From assembly GCA_029253585.1 (NCBI GenBank), contig JAQWZF010000023.1, positions 62,001-126,000 of the forward strand: 64,000 nt of DNA, in the 5' to 3' direction. The notes beneath the pieces are model-generated. The model ran no database searches. It was given only the letters and a program-made list of their open reading frames with translations, and was not told the origin of the DNA. This document shows positions 46,342-56,569 of this stretch, piece by piece. Position numbers and translations under genes: made by a program. This DNA comes from Gammaproteobacteria bacterium. GTDB lineage: Bacteria; Pseudomonadota; Gammaproteobacteria; Pseudomonadales; Pseudohongiellaceae. Within the stretch, counting starts at the first letter, position 1; each line of letters begins with the position of its first letter.

Positions 46342-46642
46342 CGGCTAGTTCCATTGATTATAGTTTACTTGCTCTATTACTGTGCATAAGCAGTGCCAAT
46401 TAAGATGCAGAGCTACTCGACTGTGACCGACTTCAAAATTTCAGTCCCCTATCGCCGCTGAGGCCCGAACTATAAGGGGTTGAAATGCTGCTATTCTCTA
46501 CCCCCCGTTTCTCGAGCCTATGATCTCACTTGGTAAATAGTCAAATATATAACAAATACGTATCAATAGAGATTTTTCAGGTTACGTTCTGCATGAAAGA
46601 GCAATATAGAAGTGGCGGGTATCGGCGAGGAAGAAGACATAA
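46342..46642. other. Intergenic region between receiver gene and katG terminator
   Basis: About 300 bp with no supported gene; the plus-strand frame starting at 46612 is a katG shadow. It is AT-rich near 46530-46590 and must hold the minus-strand promoter of the receiver gene. No repeat or RNA motif was recognised. Confidence 0.4.
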
Positions 46643-46676
46643 AAAAACCGGCGTCTGAGACCAGGCGCCGGTTTTT
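46643..46676. terminator. Rho-independent terminator after katG
   Basis: CCGGCG and CGCCGG arms with A/T-run extensions (AAAAA...TTTTT) enclose a 12-nt loop. It lies 26 bp downstream of the katG stop on the minus strand. Confidence 0.85.
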
Positions 46677-46701
46677 AGATCGTTACTTCGACTTCGGTTT
46701 T

Positions 46702-48921
46702 CTACATCAGATCGAATCGATCCAGAGTCATTACCTTCGTCCAGGCACTTACAAAGTCTTGTACAAACTGCCCCTCGGCATCGTCGGCTGCATAGAACTC
46801 AGCTATTGCACGAAGCTCTGAGTTAGATCCGAAGATGAGATCGGCAGGTGTCGCTGTCCATTTCAACATATTTGTAGCTCTGTCTCTGCCTTCGTAAACA
46901 GCTTCATCGGAAGTCGATCGACTCCATACAACAGATAGATCGATCAGATTGACGAAGAAGTCATTGCTCAGAGTGCCAGGCTGGTCGGTAAACACACCGT
47001 GCTTACTTTGACCTGCGTTTGCATCTAGAGCACGCATCCCGCCCACCAGCGCAGTCATTTCTGGGACTGTAAGATTCAGCAACACCGCCTTCTCGATCAA
47101 CATCTCGGCTGGCGAACGCGAATTTCCCATCGCGAAGTAATTACGAAAGCCATCGGCCGTCGGCTCTAGAGCTGCGAATGAAGCTGCGTCGGTATGATCT
47201 TGAGTTGCATCAGCGCGTCCGGGCACGAAGGCTACATCGATATCGTGTCCGCCTTGCTGCGCCGCACTTTCGATTGCAGCCACCCCACCCAGAACAATGA
47301 GATCGGCAAGAGAAACCTGCCTGCGTGAGCTTCTCTCATTGAACTCATTCTGAATACCCTCGAGAACTCCTATCACTCGAGTTAACTCCTGAGGATTATT
47401 CGCTGCCCAGCTGCTCTGAGGCGCCAGACGCACGCGCGCACCGTTAGCTCCACCGCGCATATCAGTACCGCGAAAAGTTGAAGCCGAAGCCCAGGCAGTT
47501 CGAACCAGCTCTGCGGTAGTCAATCCGGAATCCAGAATCTCAGCCTTCAGGCGATTCACATCACGGTTATTGATAGGACCATAGCCAGCCTCAGGAATCG
47601 GATCCTGCCATACATATTCGGCACTAGGAGTCAGGTTGCCCAGATAACGAGAGCTGGGGCCCATGTCGCGATGCGTTAGTTTGAACCATGCGCGAGCGAA
47701 TGCGTCTTCGAATTGCTCAGGGTTCTCCAACCAGCGCATTGTGATCTCGCGGTAGGCGGGATCGACTTTAAGCGCAAGGTCAGTTGTTAGCATCATCGGA
47801 GCATGACGCTTCGATGGATCATGCGCATCGGGCACCAAGTTTGAGGCTGCGCCTTCCGCAGGTTCCCATTGAGTTGCGCCCGCTGGGCTGCGCGTCTGCA
47901 CCCATTCATAACCATATAAGTTTTGTAAAAAATTATTGGTCCATGCGGCAGGATCGATCGTCCATGCGCCTTCCAAGCCACTAGTAATTGTGTCGCCTGC
48001 ATTGCCGCTGCCGTAGCTATTCTTCCAGCCCAGACCCTGCTGCTCTATGCTCGCAGCTTCAGGCTCAACGTCTACGTAGTCGGCTGGGCGTGCAGCGCCG
48101 TGCGCCTTGCCGAAGGTATGCCCGCCGGCAATCAGGGCGACTGTTTCCTCGTCATTCATTGCCATGCGGCCGAATGCTTCGCGAATCGCATCAGCAGCGG
48201 ACTGGGGATCGGCATTGCCGCCAGGTCCTTCTGGGTTTACATAGATTAGACCCATCTGTGTGGCGCCAAGCGCCCCCTCTAGTTCGCCGCGCTCATTGCG
48301 ACGATCGGATGCCAGCCATTCACCCTCTGGGCCCCAATTTACTTCTTCAGCCTCCCAGGCATCGACACGCCCACCGGCGAATCCCAGTGTCTCGAATCCC
48401 ATGGAATCCATTGCCACCGTGCCGGCAAGAATCATCAGGTCGGCCCAGGAAATATTACGGCCGTATTTTTGCTTGATAGGCAGCAGCAACAGCCGCGCCT
48501 TATCGAGGTTGGCATTGTCTGGCCAGCTATTCAGGGGAGCGAAACGCTGCATGCCGCCATCAGCACCGCCACGTCCATCGATGCTGCGATAGGTTCCCGC
48601 ACTGTGCCAGGCCATACGAATAAAGAACGGCCCGTAGTGACCGAAATCAGCCGGCCACCAGTCCTGTGATGTCGTCATCAGGGTTTCCAGGTCTGCCGTT
48701 AGCGCCTGTAGATCGAGATTAGAGAATGCCTCTGCATAGTCGAACTCTCCGCCCATGGGGTCGGAGGCCAGGGAATTCTGCCGCAGGGGCTCGAGACTTA
48801 GCCGATTAGGCCACCAGTAATCATTGTTTGCGACTTGCTCTTGCGCGCTGGCCACATTGATCGGGGCAAGCGTTGAGAGCCCCAGTGCCGCAATAAGTAT
48901 AGGTAGTGTACGTTTAAGCAT
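46702..48921 (-). CDS. katG: Exported catalase-peroxidase KatG
   Basis: This bifunctional heme enzyme removes hydrogen peroxide. The 739-residue protein has the double-domain KatG layout. Distal-pocket R102, W105 and H106 lie in [12 protein letters not shown], the proximal His in [14 protein letters not shown], and the adduct-forming Tyr in [11 protein letters not shown]. The second, non-heme domain follows ([23 protein letters not shown]). Unlike housekeeping KatG it begins with a signal peptide ([19 protein letters not shown]), so it should act in the periplasm, where the window's oxidases make peroxide. GGAGG precedes the ATG. A possible operator lies upstream at 48998-49021. Confidence 0.93.
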   Translation of the reverse strand: MLKRTLPILIAALGLSTLAPINVASAQEQVANNDYWWPNRLSLEPLRQNSLASDPMGGEFDYAEAFSNLDLQALTADLETLMTTSQDWWPADFGHYGPFFIRMAWHSAGTYRSIDGRGGADGGMQRFAPLNSWPDNANLDKARLLLLPIKQKYGRNISWADLMILAGTVAMDSMGFETLGFAGGRVDAWEAEEVNWGPEGEWLASDRRNERGELEGALGATQMGLIYVNPEGPGGNADPQSAADAIREAFGRMAMNDEETVALIAGGHTFGKAHGAARPADYVDVEPEAASIEQQGLGWKNSYGSGNAGDTITSGLEGAWTIDPAAWTNNFLQNLYGYEWVQTRSPAGATQWEPAEGAASNLVPDAHDPSKRHAPMMLTTDLALKVDPAYREITMRWLENPEQFEDAFARAWFKLTHRDMGPSSRYLGNLTPSAEYVWQDPIPEAGYGPINNRDVNRLKAEILDSGLTTAELVRTAWASASTFRGTDMRGGANGARVRLAPQSSWAANNPQELTRVIGVLEGIQNEFNERSSRRQVSLADLIVLGGVAAIESAAQQGGHDIDVAFVPGRADATQDHTDAASFAALEPTADGFRNYFAMGNSRSPAEMLIEKAVLLNLTVPEMTALVGGMRALDANAGQSKHGVFTDQPGTLSNDFFVNLIDLSVVWSRSTSDEAVYEGRDRATNMLKWTATPADLIFGSNSELRAIAEFYAADDAEGQFVQDFVSAWTKVMTLDRFDLM

Positions 48922-48997
48922 TTGAAATGCCTCCGTTGATACTTGTTAAACATCTAATAGAATTAGGGTGACTCGTGAATGTACTGCCAAGGAGGTG

Positions 48998-49021
48998 ATC
49001 GGTAAAACGATATATACCGAT
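48998..49021. promoter_or_regulatory. Inverted repeat upstream of katG
   Basis: ATCGGTA and TACCGAT are separated by 10 bp, about 77 bp before the katG start. The dyad is perfect in both 7-bp arms and suits a dimeric regulator. It does not resemble a classic OxyR site clearly. Its function is inferred. Confidence 0.4.
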
Positions 49022-49199
49022 AGATGTGATCGTAATTTTCGATAGATTGGAGCCGGCGTAGGCCCCCGCCCCAAATAGGTCTAAGTGAATAGGCACGCAG
49101 CTATTTGAAAATTCTTCCAGAGATAGGGCTTTAGCCGCCCTCAGAAGCAAAGGTGAGGGAGACGCACATCCGAAGAACTGTGCGTCTCATTGTGCGCGT

Positions 49200-50915
49200 C
49201 TAATTACCGCCCTGGTCTACATACTTCCAGTCTGCGGCACCAAAGAACATCTCGTCCCAACTCTGCAGCCCCCAAGGCACCGAGCGGAAAGGATCGGGGT
49301 TCATCTTGTTCTGCTGGGAATTGTCGAAGGCTCCGGTAGCCGTGATCACAGTACCCGCAGGGACGAACTTTGGCTCTTCATAGGTGTAGGCCAGCTGCCA
49401 GTTATAATTGTAGTTCGCTATGTTGATCAGCTCTTCGCTGCTTCCATCTGGATAGTCCGCGAAGAAGCGCATGCGCTTGCCACGAAAGTGCATATGTGGC
49501 GTAAAGGCAAACAACTTCGCGTCCTTCTCGATTGTGAAAGATTGCGTCATCTCGTAATCAGGATCCTGCGGCGGAATATTTACCCATGTAGGCGTAAAAT
49601 GACAGGCACACTGCCCCGACATTCTCTCTTCGGGCACGAAGCCCTCTGGGTAGAACCACAGCCCTATGCGACTGGCGTCGACGGATTCCTTACCCGTAGT
49701 CGTGTAATGCATCTGCATGGCAATTCTTGTACCGGCCTTCAACAAGCCGCCTGTGTTCGGCGGTTCCATACGGGGGGCCTGCCCAGGAATATAAGGAGCA
49801 ATATTGGGACGATCAGGCTCGCCGCCTAACAGCGAACCGCCGCGGGTGGCTCCGGGCGCGATCAAGCTATGCAGGGTATGGTGCAATACGGTGTGATCCC
49901 CTGGGATATATTGACTCGCCCTCACCCAACGATCTTCCTCAAGGTCCAATTCCACCATCACGTTGTAGTAATCCAAAACCCCAGTGGCGGGAATGCTCTG
50001 TTCTGGAATATCGATAATGTAATCCGGCTCACCGAAGGCCCACTCGGTCTCAGGCCAAACCAACTCTGCCAAAGGATCGCTCCCGCCATCCTTTGGTGAC
50101 CCGGCCTCAATCCAGTGAACAATTTTCTGAGCGTCTGCGTCGGCCAATACCATGTCATTAATAAAATGACCTATTTGGGGATCGATCTGCCCCGGCGGCA
50201 TGCGCTTGGTCATCAATACCTCACGAATCATCTGCGACCACCCCATTACCATAGTGTGGCTGTCGAGAGCGAAAGGCGCTATGCCACCGGCTCTATGACA
50301 GCTAGCACAGTTCTCGGCAATGATAGGGCCTATCTCTTTCTCGTAGGAAGGCGCCTGTTGTTGGTGAGCCGTTTTTATCGGATAGTTGACGGCCGTGCCT
50401 GTGCTCGCCACTTCTATAGTCTGCACGTCCCTACCTGCCGCAATGTCTGTCAATGCCGTAGTTAATTCTTCGCCCACAGGGCCCCGGAACATAATCGTAA
50501 AAGACTTCGGGTTATAAACCAAAACCTCACCGATCTTATCTATACCCAGTGCCTCGGATATCAACCTTGCGTCATCCATCAACACCGGCACATCGATATG
50601 CCGTGCTGTGAGCTCCGCCTTCACCGCATCGCGATCTTTCAATCCCAGTGGATTGATCATGAAGAACTCGATGTCCTGTGCTTCGAAACTGGACTTGAGC
50701 GAATCGAAGTCAGTCAACACATCCCGCGCTGCGGCATCGCCGGCGGCCTGCACTAGCAAGACGATCGCCTGATTGTCGTCATACCAGCTCATCTGATGGA
50801 AATAGCCATCCTGATCCAATAGCGAGAAATCCCCCACTCGCTCGGCCCCCAGGGCTAGCGTCGGTAAGAGTGACAGGGCAAGTAGCGATTTTTGTAAAAG
50901 TGATCTTAGATTCAC
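49200..50915 (-). CDS. Exported redoxin / cytochrome c / copper-monooxygenase-like fusion
   Basis: The 571-residue protein has a signal peptide (PTLALG-A). Three regions follow. First, a thioredoxin-fold, peroxiredoxin-like domain (about 25-165) lacks catalytic Cys: the usual Cys loop reads LVQAAGDAAARD. Second, a cytochrome c segment has C203-AS-C206-H207 and a MPPG motif as possible Met ligand. Third, a C-terminal domain resembles type II copper, ascorbate-dependent (PHM/DBM-like) monooxygenases: HTVLHHTLHS (345-350), MQMHYTTTG (403) and FTPHMHFRGKRMRFF (474, 476). The start is GTG after GGAGAAAAACG. It probably hydroxylates or oxidises a small substrate in the periplasm. The substrate is unknown. 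Confidence 0.8.
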   Translation of the reverse strand: MNLRSLLQKSLLALSLLPTLALGAERVGDFSLLDQDGYFHQMSWYDDNQAIVLLVQAAGDAAARDVLTDFDSLKSSFEAQDIEFFMINPLGLKDRDAVKAELTARHIDVPVLMDDARLISEALGIDKIGEVLVYNPKSFTIMFRGPVGEELTTALTDIAAGRDVQTIEVASTGTAVNYPIKTAHQQQAPSYEKEIGPIIAENCASCHRAGGIAPFALDSHTMVMGWSQMIREVLMTKRMPPGQIDPQIGHFINDMVLADADAQKIVHWIEAGSPKDGGSDPLAELVWPETEWAFGEPDYIIDIPEQSIPATGVLDYYNVMVELDLEEDRWVRASQYIPGDHTVLHHTLHSLIAPGATRGGSLLGGEPDRPNIAPYIPGQAPRMEPPNTGGLLKAGTRIAMQMHYTTTGKESVDASRIGLWFYPEGFVPEERMSGQCACHFTPTWVNIPPQDPDYEMTQSFTIEKDAKLFAFTPHMHFRGKRMRFFADYPDGSSEELINIANYNYNWQLAYTYEEPKFVPAGTVITATGAFDNSQQNKMNPDPFRSVPWGLQSWDEMFFGAADWKYVDQGGN

Positions 50916-51082
50916 CGTTTTTCTCCATCAAATAGGGCAGATTTATTCTCGAATAGGCATTATTCACAATACCCGCCCAATTTACAAAAGGAATCAGGCT
51001 TCGAATTAGCTATATTTTTGACTTTAGCCCGATTATTCTCAACGACTTCCCAGTCCACAAGCAAAAATAACAAAGGCCTGCT

Positions 51083-52414
51083 ATGACCGATCACACCGAA
51101 AGTGGCGCTGAAAAAGCCAAAATCCCCCCCGTGCCACCGTTAGAAAATCCCTATGCAAGCCCGAGTGCTCGAAAATATGCGTTGGTAGTTCTGACCCTCG
51201 TCTACACCTTCAATTTCATCGACAGACAGCTACTCTCCATATTGCAGGAATCGATTAAGGTGGACCTCTCGCTTTCCGATAGCCAGCTTGGCTTGCTAAC
51301 GGGTTTCGCCTTCGCGATGTTCTATGTAACTGCCGGCATTCCCATCGCGCGTTTTGCAGATCGCAGCAATCGAAGGAATATTGTCGCTGTGTCTGTCGGC
51401 CTATGGAGCGCGATGACGGCGGTAAGTGGTCTCGTGCAGAATTATGGGCAATTGCTTGCGGCCAGAATAGGTGTCGGCGTAGGTGAGGCTGGCGGAAGCC
51501 CGCCATCTCACTCCATCGTTTCGGATATCTTTCCGCCTGAAAAACGGGCGAGTGCTCTCGCGTTCTATTCCACCGGTGTAAACCTCGGCATACTGTTCGG
51601 TTTTCTTTTCGGCGGCTGGCTTAACGAATTTTTTGGGTGGCGGGTCGCGTTCATGGTCGTTGGTATTCCAGGTGTATTACTCGCTATCCTCGTGCGAACA
51701 ACGGTTCGCGAGCCTGTTCGAGGCTTGATGGAGAATAGGGCAGCATCGGAGACGCAAGTCCCCTTCACGGAAGTTATCACGCTCTTGTGGAAACGTAAGA
51801 CGTTTCGGCACATGGCATTTGCCTGCGGACTTAATGCCTTTGCCGGATACGGTACCGTAAACTGGATTGCTTCCTTCTTCATCCGCAGTCATGAGATGAG
51901 TACCGGAGAACTGGGAACCTGGCTTGCTCTATCTACAGGATTGTTTGGGGCTATCGGTGTACTGCTTGGCGGTATGCTCGGTGACAAACTAGGAAAGAAA
52001 GACAAGCGCTGGTATCAATGGATACCTGGTATAGCAACCTTGCTTTGCGTGCCGGCAATGCTTGTAGCCTTCCTAACAGATAATCAATATGTTGCCCTCA
52101 TGCTTATATTTATTCCAGGCACACTTCAGAATGTGTACTTAGGAAATTCCATAGCTACTACCCATGCACTTGTGGGACTGCGCTGGCGCGCAACCGCCTC
52201 CGCCATTTTATTTCTCATCATCAACATTATCGGCTTAGGTCTGGGCCCTTTCGGTATCGGTTATTTGAGTGATTTGCTGACACCTTCATTGGGAGTTGAA
52301 TCCTTGCGCTATGCAATGGTGATCCTTCTACCTACTGTAAATATCTGGTCGGCCCTTCACTTCTATCTTGCATCGCGAACATTACGAAAAGAACTAGAAA
52401 TGGCACCTGAATAG
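51083..52414 (+). CDS. MFS transporter, spinster-like
   Basis: This inner-membrane secondary transporter has 443 residues and about 12 spans. The first half shows FNFIDRQLLSILQESIKVDL, then SDSQLGLLTGFAFAMFY and the MFS loop motif IARFADRSNRRNIVAVSVGLWS; then GVGEAGGSPPSHSIVSDIFP. This order is typical of the bacterial Spns/YbjJ-like group, whose substrates range from lipids to organic acids. It is the first of four codirectional genes (with a dipeptidase, an SGNH hydrolase and a sulfatase), so it may take up a hydrolysis product. Confidence 0.85.
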   Translation: MTDHTESGAEKAKIPPVPPLENPYASPSARKYALVVLTLVYTFNFIDRQLLSILQESIKVDLSLSDSQLGLLTGFAFAMFYVTAGIPIARFADRSNRRNIVAVSVGLWSAMTAVSGLVQNYGQLLAARIGVGVGEAGGSPPSHSIVSDIFPPEKRASALAFYSTGVNLGILFGFLFGGWLNEFFGWRVAFMVVGIPGVLLAILVRTTVREPVRGLMENRAASETQVPFTEVITLLWKRKTFRHMAFACGLNAFAGYGTVNWIASFFIRSHEMSTGELGTWLALSTGLFGAIGVLLGGMLGDKLGKKDKRWYQWIPGIATLLCVPAMLVAFLTDNQYVALMLIFIPGTLQNVYLGNSIATTHALVGLRWRATASAILFLIINIIGLGLGPFGIGYLSDLLTPSLGVESLRYAMVILLPTVNIWSALHFYLASRTLRKELEMAPE

Positions 52415-52449
52415 AGATTCTGTGTCTACGAAACTATTGGAGTTAGAAA

Positions 52450-53739
52450 ATGCTACACCTAAACACTGCCGGACTAGTTCGCAGAAGTTTTTTGCTGTCC
52501 TGCGTTCTCGCAGGCATAACAGCATGCTCAGATAACGAGCCCAGCTCAGCAGAAACTGAATCGGCAGCCATAAATGCCGCCACCTCAGTTGCCGAAGTCC
52601 ATGCAGCGAGCCTGGTCTTAGATGCCCATGCGGATATCGTGATTCCTTCAACGTCCAGAGCCTACATGAGTGCCGATGGCTCATCGAAGGTAGATCTCGC
52701 AAAGATGCGTGCCGGCGGCGTCGATGCCGTTGTCATGTCGGTGGCCGTTGGCCCCGGGCCCAGAACTGCGGAAGGTGATGCCGCTGCAAGAGCAGAGGCC
52801 GATGAAAAAATAGCCGCCGTGCACACACTAGTAGAAGAAAGCCAGGGGCAGCTTGTCATGGCGACTACTTCCGCTGAAATCCTTGCCGCCCACGAGGCGG
52901 GTCAGTCTGCACTTATTCTCGGCTTTCAAAATGCTCGCTCTCTACAGAGAAATGTTTCTGCAATCGATGAGTTCTATGCTGAAGGGGTGAGAATATTTGG
53001 CCTCAATCATCTAGGGCACAATGCTTTTTCTGATTCATCGCGACCAGAGTTTAGCGGAGAAACTGGCGCCTTTGAGGTGACCGAAGAGCATGGTGGCTTA
53101 TCCGCCTTAGGCGTAGCTGCCGTGGAAAGAATCAATTCTCTAGGCGCACTGGTAGATGTCTCACAATTATCCAAAGCAGCAACGCTACAAGTACTAGAGT
53201 TAAGCAGCTCTCCAATAATTGCCAGCCACTCAAATGCCAAGACTGTTTCAGACGTGACTCGCAATCTGAGTGATGAAGAGATCGATCGCATTGGCGAGAA
53301 CGGCGGTGTTATCCATGTCGCTGCGTTTAAAGGTTATCTGATTAATATCTCTGAACCCGATTTTGTAGAAGAACTTATAGCCCTGCGGGTAGCTGCAGGA
53401 ATATCCGAAGAATACAATTACCCTTTCGAGCTCTATTGGGAGATCGATGATCTTGCCCAGAGGTCAGTGTTCACAGCCGCCGTTAGCGAGCTGCTCGGGC
53501 CAGCGACGACGGACCATATGATCGAGCACATCGACTACATCGTTGGCCGCATTGGCATCGATCATGTGGGCATTGGCAATGACTTCAATCATGGTAGCGG
53601 CATAGATGACTATAACGACGCCAGCGAAGCGATGAATCTCACCGAGGGTTTGCTAGAGCGCGGCTATTCCCAAGAAGACATTCACAAAATCTGGAGCGGA
53701 AATTTCCTACGTGTTCTGGATGCTGCTGCCGGGGTTTAG
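52450..53739 (+). CDS. Membrane dipeptidase (peptidase M19) lipoprotein
   Basis: This zinc dipeptidase of the renal-dipeptidase family splits dipeptides, possibly including D-amino-acid ones. The 429-residue protein has a lipobox (ITAC, Cys26) after a hydrophobic leader, so it should be lipid-anchored. The metal-site motif LDAHADIVIPS is near residue 57. Further on are the conserved FGLNHLGHNAF, SSSPIIASHSNAKTV and GIDHVGIGNDFNHGSGI. GGAG precedes the ATG. It lies 36 bp downstream of the MFS transporter gene. Confidence 0.88.
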   Translation: MLHLNTAGLVRRSFLLSCVLAGITACSDNEPSSAETESAAINAATSVAEVHAASLVLDAHADIVIPSTSRAYMSADGSSKVDLAKMRAGGVDAVVMSVAVGPGPRTAEGDAAARAEADEKIAAVHTLVEESQGQLVMATTSAEILAAHEAGQSALILGFQNARSLQRNVSAIDEFYAEGVRIFGLNHLGHNAFSDSSRPEFSGETGAFEVTEEHGGLSALGVAAVERINSLGALVDVSQLSKAATLQVLELSSSPIIASHSNAKTVSDVTRNLSDEEIDRIGENGGVIHVAAFKGYLINISEPDFVEELIALRVAAGISEEYNYPFELYWEIDDLAQRSVFTAAVSELLGPATTDHMIEHIDYIVGRIGIDHVGIGNDFNHGSGIDDYNDASEAMNLTEGLLERGYSQEDIHKIWSGNFLRVLDAAAGV

Positions 53740-53838
53740 AACTACGTTTCTGCGCTTTTTAAAGCATGGACTTGGACACAGTTAACTTTTATTCTTACTT
53801 TCAACGTCATTAGATTACTAAGAAGAAAGGAACAATCA

Positions 53839-54771
53839 ATGAAAACCCTATTCACTCTTTTTACAGCTGTAGTTGTGACATGTAGCTCTCTTGCCGCCTC
53901 CGCCGAGACAAGCCTCTTGTTCATAGGCAACAGCTTCACCTACGCCTATGGCTCTGCGGCAAAATTCTATCGCGCAGACTCTGTGACCGATCTTAACAAC
54001 GAAGGTATTGGCGGTGTCCCCGCACTGTTTAAATCTTTTGCCGATCAGGCTGGTCTGGACTACGACGTCTATCTCGAGACTAGAGGTGGCAGCGGATTGG
54101 ACTTTCATCTCGAGAACAAGTTAGGCGTCATAGGACGACGCCCCTGGGATAGGGCTGTGATGCACGGCTTCAGCACTCTGGACAGCAGCAATCCGAATGA
54201 TCCGGCCGTACTCATCGACACCACGGCGCAGATGTCTGATTTTCTACAGGGTCTTAATCCCGATGTTGAAGTGTTTCTCACCGCGACCTGGTCACGTGCA
54301 GACCTTGTGTATAGATCCAACAGCCCCTGGAATGGAACCCCCATAGAACAGATGGCGATAGACGTGCGTGCCGGATACGATGCAGCCGCCGCCGGTGCTG
54401 ATGCGGTAAAATCGGTAAACGGTGTTGGTCAGGCCTGGACGCGAGCCATGGAAAGCGGCATCGCAGATCCCAACCCTTATGACGGAATCGACACAGACCT
54501 AATGGACCTTTGGACTTGGGATCACTATCACGCGAGCGACTATGGGTACTATCTCGAGGCATTAGTCGTCTTCGGCAACCTCACCGGTTTGGATCCGCGC
54601 TCGCTGGGAGAGAACGAATGCTCCGGCTTTGAATTAGGTATGTCTCGGGCTCAAGTTAAAGGGCTGCAACAAGCTGCCTACGATCAACTCGCAAGTGAGG
54701 AGCGCGTAACGGCAGCGCCTCTTATACAGCCAAGACCAGTGCAAGCTGAGCGCTGCGTAGCAGCACGATAG
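53839..54771 (+). CDS. Exported SGNH/GDSL-like hydrolase
   Basis: The 310-residue protein has a signal peptide (SLAASA-E). The SGNH block I Ser is in LLFIGNSFTYAYG (S32), a conserved Gly in NEGIGGVPALF, and the catalytic pair in WTWDHYHASDYGYYL (D228, H231). Such enzymes are esterases or carbohydrate acetyl-esterases. AAAGGA precedes the ATG. The C-terminal 70 residues (NECSGFELGMSRAQVKGLQ onward) are of unknown role. It is codirectional with, and just upstream of, the sulfatase, which suggests joint attack on a decorated polysaccharide. Confidence 0.75.
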   Translation: MKTLFTLFTAVVVTCSSLAASAETSLLFIGNSFTYAYGSAAKFYRADSVTDLNNEGIGGVPALFKSFADQAGLDYDVYLETRGGSGLDFHLENKLGVIGRRPWDRAVMHGFSTLDSSNPNDPAVLIDTTAQMSDFLQGLNPDVEVFLTATWSRADLVYRSNSPWNGTPIEQMAIDVRAGYDAAAAGADAVKSVNGVGQAWTRAMESGIADPNPYDGIDTDLMDLWTWDHYHASDYGYYLEALVVFGNLTGLDPRSLGENECSGFELGMSRAQVKGLQQAAYDQLASEERVTAAPLIQPRPVQAERCVAAR

Positions 54772-54860
54772 CAGCGATTCTACAAGAGAATGTAAAGAAG
54801 AAAAGAGCAGGATTGTCCTTGCTTCACCTGTATGAAACGAAGAACTAACAGAGAACAACT

Positions 54861-56555
54861 ATGCTTTCGAGATCACGAATTATAACTGCGGCGCTACTGG
54901 TTTTAACTACATCTACTATTGCAGTGGCGCAACAGGATACGCGTCCCAATATCGTACTCATACTCGCTGACGACCTTGGCTTCACCGACATCTCTACCTT
55001 TGGTAGCGAAATTAACACGCCCAATATTGCCGAGCTCGCAGCTTCAGGAGTCTCTTTTACTAACTATCATACTGCGGGGAGCTGTGCGCCAGCGCGAGCC
55101 ATGCTGCTAACCGGTGTCGACAGCCATAGAAACGGCGTACCCAATATTCCAGAGGCGTTACCAGCTGAGCAGCAGCAGTATGAAAACTATCAAGGCGTAC
55201 TAAATAATAAAGTAGTAACGCTATCCACAATTCTGCAGGACGCGGGCTATCACACTTACATGACCGGAAAATGGCACCTAGGTCATACCCCTGAATTATT
55301 ACCCTCCTCAAGAGGCTTCGATCGCACCATTGCCATGGCGGATACCGGTGCTGACAACTGGGATCAGCGTCCCTACCTGCCAATCTATGAGCAGGCCAAT
55401 TGGTATGCCGACGGTGAGCGACACACACTCCCAGACGATTTCTATTCATCAAAGTATTTCATCGACAAAACAATCGAGTTTATCGCAGAGAATGAAGCGG
55501 ATGACGAACCCTTTTTCGCCTACGTGCCATTTCAAGCCGTACATATGCCAGTGCAGGCTCCCAAAGAATTTTCTGATAAGTATGCCGGCGTATATGACGA
55601 AGGCTGGGCAGTAATGCGAGAAAAAAGACGACTTGCTGCCGAGGCCGCCGGCGTCGTTCCTCGCAATACCGAGGCAATAGTTACTCCTGGAACAATAGAA
55701 TGGGACGGCTTGAGTGAAGAACAAAAGATTCATCACGCTAGGCGTATGGAAGTCTACGCCGGAATGGTCGATGCGATGGACATGCATATTGGCCGGCTAA
55801 TGGATTACTTAAAAGAAATCGGAGAATTTGAAAACACAATATTTGTCTTCACTTCAGACAACGGTGCCGAAGGCTCCAACTTAATCGGAGTCAATGGACG
55901 AGCAGCTCTTGGATTGCAAAATTGGTTCGACAGAGTGGGTTACAACTCTGATTTTGAAACCCTAGGCGAGGCGAATTCTTTTAATGCGATAGGGCCGAAC
56001 AACGCGACAGTAGCTGCCTCCCCTCTTGCCTATTACAAATTCTACGCCAGCGAAGGTGGTCTGCGCGTGCCGTTGGTTATGTCTGGCCCCGGAATAGCCA
56101 AGCAAAATGAGAAGAGCGACGAGTTCGTCTTTGTCACCGATCTTGCACCTACTATTCTTAGCCTGGTAGATCTCGAGAAACATGATGGTAACTGGAAAGG
56201 CGATTCCATCGAAGAGATTATCGGTACAGATTTTTCTGAGTTTCTGCAAGGCAGCGAGACAGATATTCACAGCGCGTCTGAAGCAATCGGTTACGAACTC
56301 GGTGGCAACCGTGCGCTATTCAAGGGCGACTACAAGTTGGTCTTCAATCGCAGCGCCGTTAATGACCAGAATTGGCATCTGTTTAATATCAAGACAGACC
56401 CAGGAGAAGCTCACGATTTAGCACAGGAAGAGCCCGAGCGCTATGCAGAAATGCTTACAGACTACGAGGAATACGAGAGTAGCAACAACGTGCTGCCCAT
56501 GCCAGAGGGCTATATTCAGAGAAGAGAAATCTTCCGCGGCGTTCAATTGAACTAA
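54861..56555 (+). CDS. Exported arylsulfatase-type sulfatase
   Basis: This sulfate-ester hydrolase has a signal peptide (TIAVA-Q). The 564-residue protein carries the metal Asp pair in VLILADDLGFTD (D37, D38) and the sulfatase signature C75-A-P-A-R in AGSCAPARAMLLTG. That Cys must become formylglycine; no maturation enzyme gene is in the window. The KWHLGH motif and DNGAEGSNL metal segment follow in the expected order. It may remove sulfate from marine polysaccharides or small esters. The gene converges on merT, with 14 bp between the ends. Confidence 0.9.
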   Translation: MLSRSRIITAALLVLTTSTIAVAQQDTRPNIVLILADDLGFTDISTFGSEINTPNIAELAASGVSFTNYHTAGSCAPARAMLLTGVDSHRNGVPNIPEALPAEQQQYENYQGVLNNKVVTLSTILQDAGYHTYMTGKWHLGHTPELLPSSRGFDRTIAMADTGADNWDQRPYLPIYEQANWYADGERHTLPDDFYSSKYFIDKTIEFIAENEADDEPFFAYVPFQAVHMPVQAPKEFSDKYAGVYDEGWAVMREKRRLAAEAAGVVPRNTEAIVTPGTIEWDGLSEEQKIHHARRMEVYAGMVDAMDMHIGRLMDYLKEIGEFENTIFVFTSDNGAEGSNLIGVNGRAALGLQNWFDRVGYNSDFETLGEANSFNAIGPNNATVAASPLAYYKFYASEGGLRVPLVMSGPGIAKQNEKSDEFVFVTDLAPTILSLVDLEKHDGNWKGDSIEEIIGTDFSEFLQGSETDIHSASEAIGYELGGNRALFKGDYKLVFNRSAVNDQNWHLFNIKTDPGEAHDLAQEEPERYAEMLTDYEEYESSNNVLPMPEGYIQRREIFRGVQLN

Positions 56556-56569
56556 ATTTTTCTGGGGTG

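Noticed and set aside
46612-46821. Plus-strand ORF crossing the katG terminator
   Set aside because: It runs through a terminator hairpin and the antisense of katG.
47988-48476. 162-codon plus-strand ORF within katG
   Set aside because: Arg/Pro/Cys-rich antisense shadow of katG.
49590-49610. CACH in the copper domain of the fusion protein as a second heme site
   Set aside because: Spacing is C-x-C-H, not C-x-x-C-H, so only the first motif is taken as heme binding.
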